This document shows, in pieces, positions 1 through 6,201 of a DNA stretch of 7,501 nucleotides. Every line of letters begins with the position of its first letter. Position 1 is the first letter of the stretch. The translations under genes and the position numbers were made by a program. The notes beneath the pieces are model-generated. The model was not told the origin of the DNA, did not search any database, and worked only from the letters and a program-made list of their open reading frames with translations. This DNA is from Thiobacillus denitrificans (GTDB lineage Bacteria; Pseudomonadota; Gammaproteobacteria; Burkholderiales; Thiobacillaceae): positions 129,042-136,542 of the forward strand of contig DHHQ01000018.1 in assembly GCA_002403375.1 (NCBI GenBank). The letters are read 5' to 3'.

Positions 1-88
1 AGCAACGCCAGCAGGAGCTGCAACGGCAGAAAGAGCAGCAGCAACGCCAGCAGGAGCTGCAACGGCAGAAAGAGCAGCAACGCCAGCA
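1..88 (+). repeat. 39-bp in-frame tandem repeat, two perfect copies plus a degenerate third
   Basis: Positions 1-39 and 40-78 are identical base for base. The start of the unit recurs at 76-88 and then degrades into Gln/Glu/Arg-rich codons up to about 110. The unit length is a multiple of three, so copy-number change keeps the reading frame. The array is cut by the window edge, so its full length is unknown. Confidence 0.9.
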
Positions 89-245
89 ACAAGATCTGGA
101 GCGGCAGCGCTCCCAACCCGAGGCGAAGGGCACGGCCAAGGACCGCAAGGCTGCGCCACAAGGCCAGACTCAAAAGGAAAAGGACGCCCGGGAAGAGTAT
201 GAGCGGAGAAAGAAAGAGGACGAGGAGCGCTATCAGAATCGCTAG
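1..245 (+). CDS. C-terminal part of an unrecognised Gln/Arg/Glu/Lys-rich coiled-coil protein (5' end outside window)
   Basis: An open frame enters from the left edge (first full codon at 3) and stops at TAG 243-245, giving about 80 visible residues. The first half is almost only Gln, Arg, Glu, Lys and Leu and carries the repeated unit QRQQELQRQKEQQ. The second half is charged and ends in EERYQNR. No hydrophobic segment or catalytic motif is visible. The composition predicts a long continuous helix or coiled coil, and the repeat unit is exactly 13 residues long. The family cannot be named from this part. It could be the tail of a periplasmic or surface protein, or of a scaffolding protein. That the frame is real is supported by the in-frame repeat and by sustained amphipathic composition up to the stop. 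The next gene begins at least 275 bases downstream, so this is probably the end of a transcription unit. Confidence 0.7.
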   Translation, partial: QRQQELQRQKEQQQRQQELQRQKEQQRQQQDLERQRSQPEAKGTAKDRKAAPQGQTQKEKDAREEYERRKKEDEERYQNR

Positions 246-520
246 GGCGTGTTAACACTCATTTCTCGCTGCAAACGCGGAGGGACGGCCGATTCGGGTG
301 CGTTCCCTTGTCGCGTGCCGCTTTGCTGCACTGGATCAATGGGGCCAGGCTCCCTTCAGGGACGACAGGCGAACAAATGGCGTCGGACACCCTTTTTTCG
401 TTCACCCGCAGTTTGGTCGTGCTCGGCTAATCGCCACGCAGGCCGGCGTCGCAATCAGGAGAATCCAAGGGCCTCGGCGCGGATCGATTCCGGGGCAGGC
501 GCCTGCCTGAGTCAGGCTGC
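246..520. other. Intergenic stretch with no gene I can support
   Basis: Short frames exist here on both strands, but their translations look like shadows: Arg/Cys/Pro-rich, with no motif and no ribosome binding site. What can be seen is a perfect 10-bp palindrome GTGTTAACAC at 249-258 directly after the upstream stop codon, a small inverted repeat TCCCT-tc-AGGGA at 351-362, a T6 run at 392-397, and the two dyads at 494-517. The T6 run has no GC-rich hairpin directly before it, so I do not call a terminator. I found no convincing -35/-10 pair. Confidence 0.5.
494..517. promoter_or_regulatory. Two abutting perfect dyads just upstream of the PAS-GGDEF gene
   Basis: A 14-bp palindrome GGCAGGCGCCTGCC occupies 494-507. 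A second dyad GCCTGA-G-TCAGGC occupies 505-517 and shares its first three bases with the end of the first. Together they end three bases before ATG 521. They could be a protein-binding operator or, if transcribed, competing hairpins in the leader. The symmetry is seen directly; the regulatory role is inferred. Confidence 0.4.
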
Positions 521-1546
521 ATGCTGGGCCGAGGCGAAGGAGGATGCTACATTGCTGGACCTGCCCCCTCGCTCGCAGTCCAAGGCTGGCGCCGCGTTGG
601 AGCGGACGGGAATGAAGCAATAGGGAGACTCCTGGAATTGAGAGACGAGCAAAGTGATCCGGATCTTGTCCTGCGGATCCAGAATGCGATCGATACGCTG
701 CCGAGCCCGATATTCATCAAGGACGGGGATTGCCGGTACATCGCCTGCAATCGCGCATTCGAAAAATACATCGGCCTTCCGCGCACCGAAATCATCGGCG
801 CGACCGTTCACGACGTCGCCCCCGCAGAGCTTGCCGCCATCTACGACAAGGCCGATCGCGATCTGCTGGCCGACGGCGGGACGCAGACTTACGAAGCCCT
901 CGTGCGCTACGCCGACGGGAGCCACCACGATGTCATCTTCTACAAGTCGGTGTTTTACAGTGCGGAAGGAAAGTCAGACGGCATCTCTGGGCTGATACTC
1001 GACATCACCGAGCGCAAGCGCCTGGAAAACGAACTCGCCAAGGCGGCCAGGGAAGACTTCCTGACCGGCGCGGTGAACCTGCGCACGTTCTACGAACTGG
1101 CCGACCAGGAATTCGCGCGCTTCAAGCGCATGGGCGAAGCGTTTTCGCTGCTGGTGCTGGACCTCGATCGCTTCAAGATGATCAACGACACGCTCGGCCA
1201 CGAGGCGGGCGACGACGCGCTGCGAAAATTCGTCCAAATCGTCAGGGCCAATCTCCGCGAGCAGGACATCTTCGCCAGGACCGGGGGCGATGAATTCAGG
1301 CTGCTGCTGCCGGGCACGCCGCAGTCCGGGGCAATGCTGCTGGCGGAGAGAATCCGTGACGAGGTGAGCCGGGTGAGTCTCCACGCGGCGAACGGCAGCG
1401 TCGCCTTTTCCATGAGCGCGGGGCTGTGCTGCAGCCATCCGGATGACGCCGGCATCGACGACATCGTTCGCAGGGCCGATGCTGCGCTGTACGAGGCGAA
1501 GGCGGCTGGCCGCAACGCGGTCAAGGCGCATCCCGGGGGCGGCTAG
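521..1546 (+). CDS. PAS-domain diguanylate cyclase (GGDEF), soluble
   Basis: The 341-residue product has two domains. Residues about 52-165 form a PAS/PAC sensor (FIKDGDCRYIACNRAFEKYI, ending in the PAC-type DITERKRLENEL). Residues about 178-338 form a GGDEF domain. The active-site signature RTGGDEF lies at 253-259, and the RxxD product-inhibition site (REQD) at 246-249, five residues before GGDEF as in feedback-inhibited cyclases. Such enzymes make c-di-GMP from two GTP. No membrane segment is visible, so it is probably cytosolic and sensed through PAS. The entry motif is DFLTGAVNLR (179-188) instead of the usual DxLTGLxNRR, a mild variation. The start is uncertain. ATG 521 has no Shine-Dalgarno. 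TTG 638 has AGGGAG at 622-627 and would leave about 12 residues before PAS, so residues 1-39 may not be translated. Its G+C bias looks slightly weaker than that of the neighbouring cyclase. Confidence 0.92.
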   Translation: MLGRGEGGCYIAGPAPSLAVQGWRRVGADGNEAIGRLLELRDEQSDPDLVLRIQNAIDTLPSPIFIKDGDCRYIACNRAFEKYIGLPRTEIIGATVHDVAPAELAAIYDKADRDLLADGGTQTYEALVRYADGSHHDVIFYKSVFYSAEGKSDGISGLILDITERKRLENELAKAAREDFLTGAVNLRTFYELADQEFARFKRMGEAFSLLVLDLDRFKMINDTLGHEAGDDALRKFVQIVRANLREQDIFARTGGDEFRLLLPGTPQSGAMLLAERIRDEVSRVSLHAANGSVAFSMSAGLCCSHPDDAGIDDIVRRADAALYEAKAAGRNAVKAHPGGG

Positions 1547-1650
1547 CAGACGCATGAATGGGCTCGCACGCCTTCCCGGATTTCGCAGTGTGGTCGCCAG
1601 GAATGCGGTTTTGCGCGCCGCGGCTCCCCCGCCATGCGGTGACTGCGACT

Positions 1651-1670
1651 CGGGGCGATAGATCGCCCCG
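1651..1670. terminator. Hairpin between the two convergent cyclase genes
   Basis: The arms CGGGGCGAT and ATCGCCCCG (9 bp) are separated by AG, forming a strong GC-rich stem-loop in the gap between the convergent stop codons at 1546 and 1682. It could serve either strand. No T-tract follows on either side, so intrinsic termination is not assured. A bidirectional transcript-end stabiliser is equally possible. Confidence 0.45.
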
Positions 1671-1681
1671 CGCGACAAAGC

Positions 1682-2773
1682 TTACGCGGGGCCGACCCGC
1701 TCCTGCAGTGGCGCGTCCGCGACAGGCGCCGCCTGCGCGTCACCGTCGTCGCTGATCACGCGGTTGCGGCCCTGCTGCTTCGCGCGGTACATGCGTGCGT
1801 CGGCCAGGGACAGCAGCGCCCCCAGGTCTGTCGCGTCCGCCGGGTAGACGGCGACGCCGATGCTCGCCGTCAGCGCGAGCGCCTGCCCGTCGACCTGGCA
1901 GGGATGGGCGGCGATGCGCCGGCGCAGCGCTTCGGCCGCGGCAGCCGCGCCTTCCACGCCGCCTACCGTCAGCAGCAGGCAGAACTCCTCGCCGCCGGTG
2001 CGGAAAACCCAGTCGCTGTCGCGGCCGTGTTCGCGCAGCAGCGAGGCCGCGTGCGCCAGCACGGCGTCGCCGGCGTGGTGCCCCCAGCGATCGTTGATCT
2101 GCTTGAAGTGATCGAGGTCGACGACGACGACGGCGAGCGCCTGGCGCTGGCGGTCTGCGGCGGCGGCAAGGTGCGCGAAGACCGATTGCAGCTGGCGCCG
2201 GTTGTGCAGGCCCGTCAGCGCGTCGGTCGTCGCCAGGCGATGGAGCGCCGCGTTGGTGTGCGCGCGATTGCGCTCGTACAGGTGCATCGCGACCCAGATC
2301 GTGCCCAGGCAGATGACCGAGTCCGACAGGTCGAGCACCTGCGTGGGGCCGCCGGGGTATCTGGCCAGGTAGGCCGCGAACGCGAGCCCTGCGCCGGCTG
2401 CGCTCAGCGCGAAGCCGAGGCGCTGCCCGAGCAGCGAGTAGCAGAGCACCGGGATCACGAACACCCAGATGAACACCTTGGACGGCGTGTCGGGGTGGGC
2501 CATCGCCACCAGCAGCAGCGTGAGCAGCGGTGCCAGGAACGCCAGCGCGAGCCGCCCCGAATACGGCCGGCGCGGCACGACGTACAGCAGCCCCGCGTAG
2601 TGGAGTGCGAGCACGAACTGCATGGCCGCAAGCAGCGGCACGCCGTAGCGGTATTCCGCGACGCCGTGCCACGCGAGGAACACGAGCGCGAACCCGAGCA
2701 GCACGATGAGCGCCGGGCGCCGGAAGTCCTTCTCCATTCCGCTCGCGGGCGCGGCGTTGGTTCCCGGTTTCAT
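1682..2773 (-). CDS. Membrane-bound diguanylate cyclase, 6-TM N-terminal region plus GGDEF domain
   Basis: The 363-residue product has a hydrophobic N-terminal half with about six membrane segments (roughly 20-39, 46-66, 74-92, 99-115, 119-138, 148-166), then a GGDEF domain from DALTGLHNRR (184-193) to about 340. The signature RTGGEEF is at 258-264. The RxxD inhibition site (RDSD) is at 251-254 with canonical five-residue spacing. This points to an active, feedback-inhibited c-di-GMP synthase at the inner membrane. The membrane region resembles the MASE-type input modules in layout, but I cannot assign a named family. The C-terminal 20 residues are an Ala/Asp-rich tail. The ATG at 2773 is favoured by GGGAG four bases upstream (2778-2782 on the minus strand). 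The gene is divergent from the radical-SAM gene and convergent with the PAS-GGDEF gene. Confidence 0.94.
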   Translation of the reverse strand: MKPGTNAAPASGMEKDFRRPALIVLLGFALVFLAWHGVAEYRYGVPLLAAMQFVLALHYAGLLYVVPRRPYSGRLALAFLAPLLTLLLVAMAHPDTPSKVFIWVFVIPVLCYSLLGQRLGFALSAAGAGLAFAAYLARYPGGPTQVLDLSDSVICLGTIWVAMHLYERNRAHTNAALHRLATTDALTGLHNRRQLQSVFAHLAAAADRQRQALAVVVVDLDHFKQINDRWGHHAGDAVLAHAASLLREHGRDSDWVFRTGGEEFCLLLTVGGVEGAAAAAEALRRRIAAHPCQVDGQALALTASIGVAVYPADATDLGALLSLADARMYRAKQQGRNRVISDDGDAQAAPVADAPLQERVGPA

Positions 2774-2777
2774 CGGA

Positions 2778-2782
2778 CTCCC
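2778..2782 (-). promoter_or_regulatory. Ribosome binding site of the membrane diguanylate cyclase
   Basis: GGGAG on the minus strand, four bases before ATG 2773. It decides the start in favour of this codon over the in-frame ATG twelve codons downstream. Confidence 0.6.
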
Positions 2783-2805
2783 TGATCCTCCACGTTATGG
2801 CCCGG

Positions 2806-2815
2806 ATTATGCCAG
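2806..2815 (-). promoter_or_regulatory. Candidate extended -10 promoter for the membrane diguanylate cyclase
   Basis: The minus strand reads CTGGCATAAT, a TGn-CATAAT extended -10 hexamer (hexamer at 2811-2806). Transcription would start near 2799, giving a leader of about 26 bases that contains the GGGAG site. No recognisable -35 lies 16-18 bases upstream. Confidence 0.4.
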
Positions 2816-2908
2816 CCGCCCGGGAGACCTATTGCGTTTCGGCATCAGGTCCTGCCTCTTGCCGCAGCCAGCGAGGGGCCGCGCCGCGCCGGGCCGACCG
2901 CAGCCCCG

Positions 2909-2917
2909 TGCTACCAT
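2909..2917 (+). promoter_or_regulatory. Candidate extended -10 promoter for the RlmN-like gene; near-leaderless transcript
   Basis: TGCTACCAT matches TGn plus a TAnnAT -10 hexamer (2912-2917). Normal spacing puts the transcript start near 2924, only about four bases before ATG 2928. No Shine-Dalgarno precedes that ATG, which fits a leaderless or near-leaderless message. No TTGACA-like -35 is found at standard spacing. Confidence 0.4.
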
Positions 2918-2927
2918 CCGCCCCGCC

Positions 2928-4025
2928 ATGCGACTCCCTCAATTCCGCCAACGTCTACGCGATCTGGGCGCAGCACCCTGTCACGAGGGGCGCGTGCTGC
3001 GGGCGTGGGTTCAGGGGGCTTCGCTCGACACCAGGCGGCGACGCGCCGAAGACTTTCTGCCGCTGGCCTTGCGCAATGAATTGCCCGGCCTCTTCGAGGA
3101 ACTGAACGGACTCGCGTGCGTGCATTCCGAGCACCCCGGCGAGGACGGCTCGGCGCGCCTCCTGGTGGCGCTGGCGGATGGCCAGACGGTCGAGGCCGTG
3201 CTGCTGCCGCGCGACGGCGTGTGCGTGTCGACCCAGGTCGGCTGTGCGGTCGGCTGCGTGTTCTGCATGACCGGCCGCGCCGGGCTGCTGCGCCAGCTCA
3301 CGAGCGCGGAGATCGTCGCGCAGGTGGTGCTGGCGCGCAGCCGTCGCCCGGTGAAGAAGGTCGTGTTCATGGGCATGGGCGAGCCGGCCCACAACCTGGA
3401 CAACGTGCTCGAGGCGATCGAGCTCCTGGGCGTCGAGGGCGGCATCGGCCACAAGAACCTGGTCTTTTCCACCGTCGGCGACCGGCGCGTGTTCGAGCGG
3501 CTGCCGCAATCGAAGGTGAAGCCGGCGCTGGCGCTCTCGCTGCACACCACCGATCCCGACCTGCGCCGCCGCCTGCTGCCGAAGGCGCCCGACATCGCGC
3601 CCGACGAACTGGTCGAGCTGGGCGAAATCTACGCCCGCCGCACCGGCTACCCGATCCAGTACCAGTGGACGCTGCTCGAAGGGATCAACGACAGCGAGGC
3701 CGAGCTCGAAGGCATCGCGCGCCTGCTCGCCGGCAAGTACGCGGTGATGAACCTGATTCCGTACAACAGCGTCGAGGGCGTCGACGGCTTCGACTACCGC
3801 CGCCCGAGCTGGGAGCGCGCGGCTGAGATGGCGCGTCGCCTGCATGTGCGGGGAATCCTGACCAAGCTGCGCCACTCGGCGGGACAGGACGTGGAGGGCG
3901 GCTGCGGGCAGCTGCGGGCGCGGGCGCTGGGCGGTGCTGAAGAAACGTCTGAACGCGGGCGGTTCGCATCCGGCGCGACGCTGCGGCGGGCATCGCCGGC
4001 GCCGTTCTCCGGAAACCCGACCTAG
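2928..4025 (+). CDS. RlmN/Cfr-family radical-SAM RNA methyltransferase, divergent paralogue
   Basis: The 365-residue product belongs to the RlmN/Cfr family, which methylates adenosine carbon in rRNA or tRNA using a 4Fe-4S cluster and SAM. The cluster motif CxxxCxxC is C106, C110, C113 (GCAVGCVFC). The SAM-binding motif GMGEP is at 149-153. SLHTTDPDLRRRLLPKAPD, QYQWTLLEGIND and MNLIPYN follow in family order. Both catalytic cysteines of the ping-pong mechanism appear present: C99 in GVCVSTQVGC and C326 in GGCGQL (the methyl-carrying Cys). The N-terminal 80 residues do not resemble the usual RlmN accessory domain, and about 30 Ser/Gly/Arg-rich residues follow the last motif. I therefore read it as a paralogue, not the housekeeping RlmN; its substrate is unknown. 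ATG 2928 is preferred over an upstream ATG at 2706, which would overlap the divergent gene. The lipoprotein gene follows after 12 bases. Confidence 0.9.
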   Translation: MRLPQFRQRLRDLGAAPCHEGRVLRAWVQGASLDTRRRRAEDFLPLALRNELPGLFEELNGLACVHSEHPGEDGSARLLVALADGQTVEAVLLPRDGVCVSTQVGCAVGCVFCMTGRAGLLRQLTSAEIVAQVVLARSRRPVKKVVFMGMGEPAHNLDNVLEAIELLGVEGGIGHKNLVFSTVGDRRVFERLPQSKVKPALALSLHTTDPDLRRRLLPKAPDIAPDELVELGEIYARRTGYPIQYQWTLLEGINDSEAELEGIARLLAGKYAVMNLIPYNSVEGVDGFDYRRPSWERAAEMARRLHVRGILTKLRHSAGQDVEGGCGQLRARALGGAEETSERGRFASGATLRRASPAPFSGNPT

Positions 4026-4037
4026 CGCTGTCCTGCC

Positions 4038-5228
4038 ATGCCGACCTCCGTCCTCGGTTTCCTCGTGCTGTGCCTGGCCGTCGTTGCGTCGGCCGGCTGC
4101 GCGGTCACCAGGACTCTCGACACGAGCGCCCTTCCCGGACCCTCGACGGTGGCCATGGTCGAGCAATGGCCGGTCGCCGTGGGCGTGTATATCCCGTTGG
4201 ACGTCAGGACGCGGGTGCTGACGCAGAAGGTGGAGTCCGGGCTGCTTGAAGGCCAGCGATGGAACGTGCCGGTGGGACAGGAAGCCGCCCTGGCATTCCG
4301 CTGGGCGCTGGAGCAGATGTTCGCCAGGGTGGTGGTGCTCGACGAGGTGCCATCGCCAACGGTGGACGCCGAGGGGGTCGTGGGCGTCTTCGAGTTGTCG
4401 GACATCCGCCTCGGGTCGGCCCCGGGTCTGTTTCACGCGCTGATGCTCGACGTCGCCCTGTACTCGGGCAGCGGAGAGAAAATCGACAGCTGGCAAGTCG
4501 CTTCGCCGGAGACGGCCGCCGGGCCGCAATTGGCCCATGTGATTCGCGACGCCATCGCGCAATTCATGGTCGGCTCCGCGGATCGCCCGGAGGTGAAAGC
4601 CTGGCTGGCCGGCGCAGGGGTTGCGGTGACGCCTGCCAGGCCCGTCTACCGGGGTGGCGGCGGCGAACGGCCGTCGCGGACACGCATGCTGCTGTCGCCG
4701 AGCGTGAGCCGAGGCGAAGCCAAGAATGCCCTGAAGTGCCTGCGCGAGAGGCTGGCGCGCGCGAAGCCGCCAGTCGACCTGGTCAGCGCGGCTGATGTCA
4801 GGATGGCCTTCTTCCCCTGGCTCGAACCTTCGCTCGCGCTCGCCGCGGCCGAGGACGTTCAGCGCTGGCTGGCGGAACCCGCCATTCGCCAGAAGATGGA
4901 TGCGCTTGGCATCCGCTACGTGCTCGAGTTCCATGGCGGAACGAAGATGGAGACGCCCGGAGGCGGAGTGCTTTTCGGCGCGGGTTTCGGCGCGGGCGGT
5001 TTTTTCGGCTATGCCTACGGCACACGCGAGTCGTCCTTCGCGGTCAGCATCCTGGACGTCGAGCAGGCGGCGAAGCCGCGCGACGCCAGCGTGACCGAGC
5101 GCGGCAGCGTGCACATTCCGGCGTTCATCTTGCCGGTTCCATTCATCGCGGCGACCGAAAAAAAGGCGTGCGACGAGCTCGCCGGCCGCATTCACGAGAT
5201 GCTCGGCAAGGACGCGCATGCCGAATAG
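4038..5228 (+). CDS. Two-domain outer-membrane-type lipoprotein of unknown function
   Basis: The 396-residue product begins with a signal peptide (hydrophobic 5-19) and a lipobox-like ASAGC with Cys at 21. The residue after Cys is Ala, which predicts outer-membrane sorting. Ser at -3 of the lipobox is less usual than Leu. The mature part looks like two mixed alpha/beta domains. Residues about 40-200 carry a beta-rich start (PVAVGVYIPLDVRTR) and a central helix pair. Residues about 225-396 contain a region that could form helices, then IRYVLEFHGG, a Gly-rich stretch at 308-324 (GGGVLFGAGFGAGG) and a closing FILPVPFIAATEKKACDELA motif. I recall similar C-terminal halves in unnamed proteobacterial lipoproteins, but know no function. 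It starts 12 bases after the radical-SAM gene and is probably cotranscribed, although no Shine-Dalgarno is obvious. C21 is the only candidate lipidated residue; one later Cys sits in ALKCLRE and one in KKACDE. Confidence 0.8.
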   Translation: MPTSVLGFLVLCLAVVASAGCAVTRTLDTSALPGPSTVAMVEQWPVAVGVYIPLDVRTRVLTQKVESGLLEGQRWNVPVGQEAALAFRWALEQMFARVVVLDEVPSPTVDAEGVVGVFELSDIRLGSAPGLFHALMLDVALYSGSGEKIDSWQVASPETAAGPQLAHVIRDAIAQFMVGSADRPEVKAWLAGAGVAVTPARPVYRGGGGERPSRTRMLLSPSVSRGEAKNALKCLRERLARAKPPVDLVSAADVRMAFFPWLEPSLALAAAEDVQRWLAEPAIRQKMDALGIRYVLEFHGGTKMETPGGGVLFGAGFGAGGFFGYAYGTRESSFAVSILDVEQAAKPRDASVTERGSVHIPAFILPVPFIAATEKKACDELAGRIHEMLGKDAHAE

Positions 5229-5281
5229 CGCGCCGCCTGCCTCCCGCCGGCGCGCGGCACTTTCCGCTTCACCTCACGCAA

Positions 5282-6154
5282 TTGCCTGACCTCAAGCAGC
5301 TCGTCTCCGCCAATGCGCCCATGCTGTTCGTGCTCTTGTGGAGCACGGGCTACATCGGCGCGAAGTACGGCCTGCCCTATGCCGAGCCGTTCACGCTGCT
5401 GTTCCTGCGCTTCGTGCTGGCCTTGCTGCTGCTGGCGCCGCTGGTGGCGTGGCTGAAGCCCGCGATGGCGATGAGCGGGCGCGAGCGCGGGCACCTGATG
5501 GTGAGCGGTCTCTTGCTGCACGGCGTGTATCTGGGCGGCGTTTTCGCGGCGATCGGGCTCGGCCTGTCGGCCGGGCTGACGGCGCTGATCGTCGGCGCGC
5601 AGCCGCTGCTGACGAGCCTCGCCGCGCCGCTGCTGCTGGGCGAGCGGCCGCGCCTCTTGCACTGGATCGGCGTCCTGCTGGGGCTCGCCGGCGTCACCCT
5701 GATCCTCGGCGGCGGCGCCGACGCGGACGTCGCATTGCCCGCGCTGCTGGCCGCGGTCGCCGCGCTCGTCGGCATCACCGCGGGCACGCTCTACCAGAAG
5801 CGCTTCTGCACGCAGCACGACCTGCTGGCGGTGACGGTGCACCAGTATCTGCCGACGGTCGTGCTGTTCGGCGTTGTCGCGCTGGGGTTCGAGACGCGCG
5901 AGGTCGAATGGACCGCGCAGTTCGTCGCGGCGCTGCTGTGGCTGGTCCTGGCGCTCTCGCTCGGCGCGATCCTCCTGCTCACCTGGCTCATCAAGCACGG
6001 CGAGGCGTCGAAGGTGGCGAGCCTGTTCTACCTCGTGCCGCCGGCCACTGCGGTCGAGGCGTGGCTGCTGTTCGACGAGCCGCTGGGCTGGATCAAGGTC
6101 GCGGGGATTGCGCTGGTCGCGCTGGGCGTGTGGCTGGTGATGCGGCGGAAATGA
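5282..6154 (+). CDS. EamA/DMT-superfamily 10-TM transporter (metabolite exporter type)
   Basis: The roughly 290-residue product has ten hydrophobic segments in two EamA repeats (about 14-143 and 155-288), the drug/metabolite transporter layout of inner-membrane exporters. Motifs seen are LFVLLWSTGYIGAKYGLPYA in TM1, AQPLLTSLAAPLLLGERP after TM4, and HGEASKVASLFYLVPPATA in the second repeat. It ends EPLGWIKVAGIALVALGVWL and MRRK. Substrate cannot be inferred from sequence. The frame stays open back to ATG 5168, but that start would overlap the lipoprotein and add an Arg-rich leader. TTG 5282 gives the N-terminal length usual for this family. ATG 5321 would begin inside TM1. No start has a good Shine-Dalgarno. 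The gene lies 53 bases after the lipoprotein and may belong to its operon. A decayed copy of its 3' end lies at 7247-7331. Confidence 0.92.
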   Translation: MPDLKQLVSANAPMLFVLLWSTGYIGAKYGLPYAEPFTLLFLRFVLALLLLAPLVAWLKPAMAMSGRERGHLMVSGLLLHGVYLGGVFAAIGLGLSAGLTALIVGAQPLLTSLAAPLLLGERPRLLHWIGVLLGLAGVTLILGGGADADVALPALLAAVAALVGITAGTLYQKRFCTQHDLLAVTVHQYLPTVVLFGVVALGFETREVEWTAQFVAALLWLVLALSLGAILLLTWLIKHGEASKVASLFYLVPPATAVEAWLLFDEPLGWIKVAGIALVALGVWLVMRRK

Positions 6155-6176
6155 GCGCGGCCGTCCCGGCTGGCGG

Positions 6177-6192
6177 GCCGGGGAGCCCCGGC
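6177..6192. terminator. Hairpin between the convergent transporter and LuxR genes
   Basis: GCCGGGG-AG-CCCCGGC forms a 7-bp GC stem in the 47-base gap between convergent stop codons (6154 and 6202). There is no T-tract on either strand. The right half (GGAGCCCCGGC, 6182-6192) recurs exactly at 7362-7372 beyond the transporter remnant. Confidence 0.45.
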
Positions 6193-6201
6193 AACTCGCG
6201 T

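Noticed and set aside
365..397. Possible intrinsic terminator using the T6 run at 392-397
   Set aside because: No stable GC hairpin lies directly before the T-run; the small inverted repeat at 351-362 is about 30 bases away.
249..623. A 124-codon plus-strand frame in the first intergenic region
   Set aside because: Cys/Arg/Ser-rich with no ribosome site or motif, and it overlaps the cyclase start region. I do not believe it is translated.
1904..2785. A 293-codon plus-strand frame opposite the membrane diguanylate cyclase
   Set aside because: Gln/Arg/Glu/His-rich with no motif; the minus-strand GGDEF protein is clearly the real product.
2955..5219. A 754-codon open frame on the minus strand opposite the radical-SAM and lipoprotein genes
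   Set aside because: Its translation is Arg/His/Gln/Ala-rich with no domain. It is the antisense shadow of GC-rich codons in two well-supported genes.
5168..5281. Extended transporter N-terminus from ATG 5168
   Set aside because: It would overlap the lipoprotein by 61 bases and add an Arg-rich leader unlike EamA proteins.
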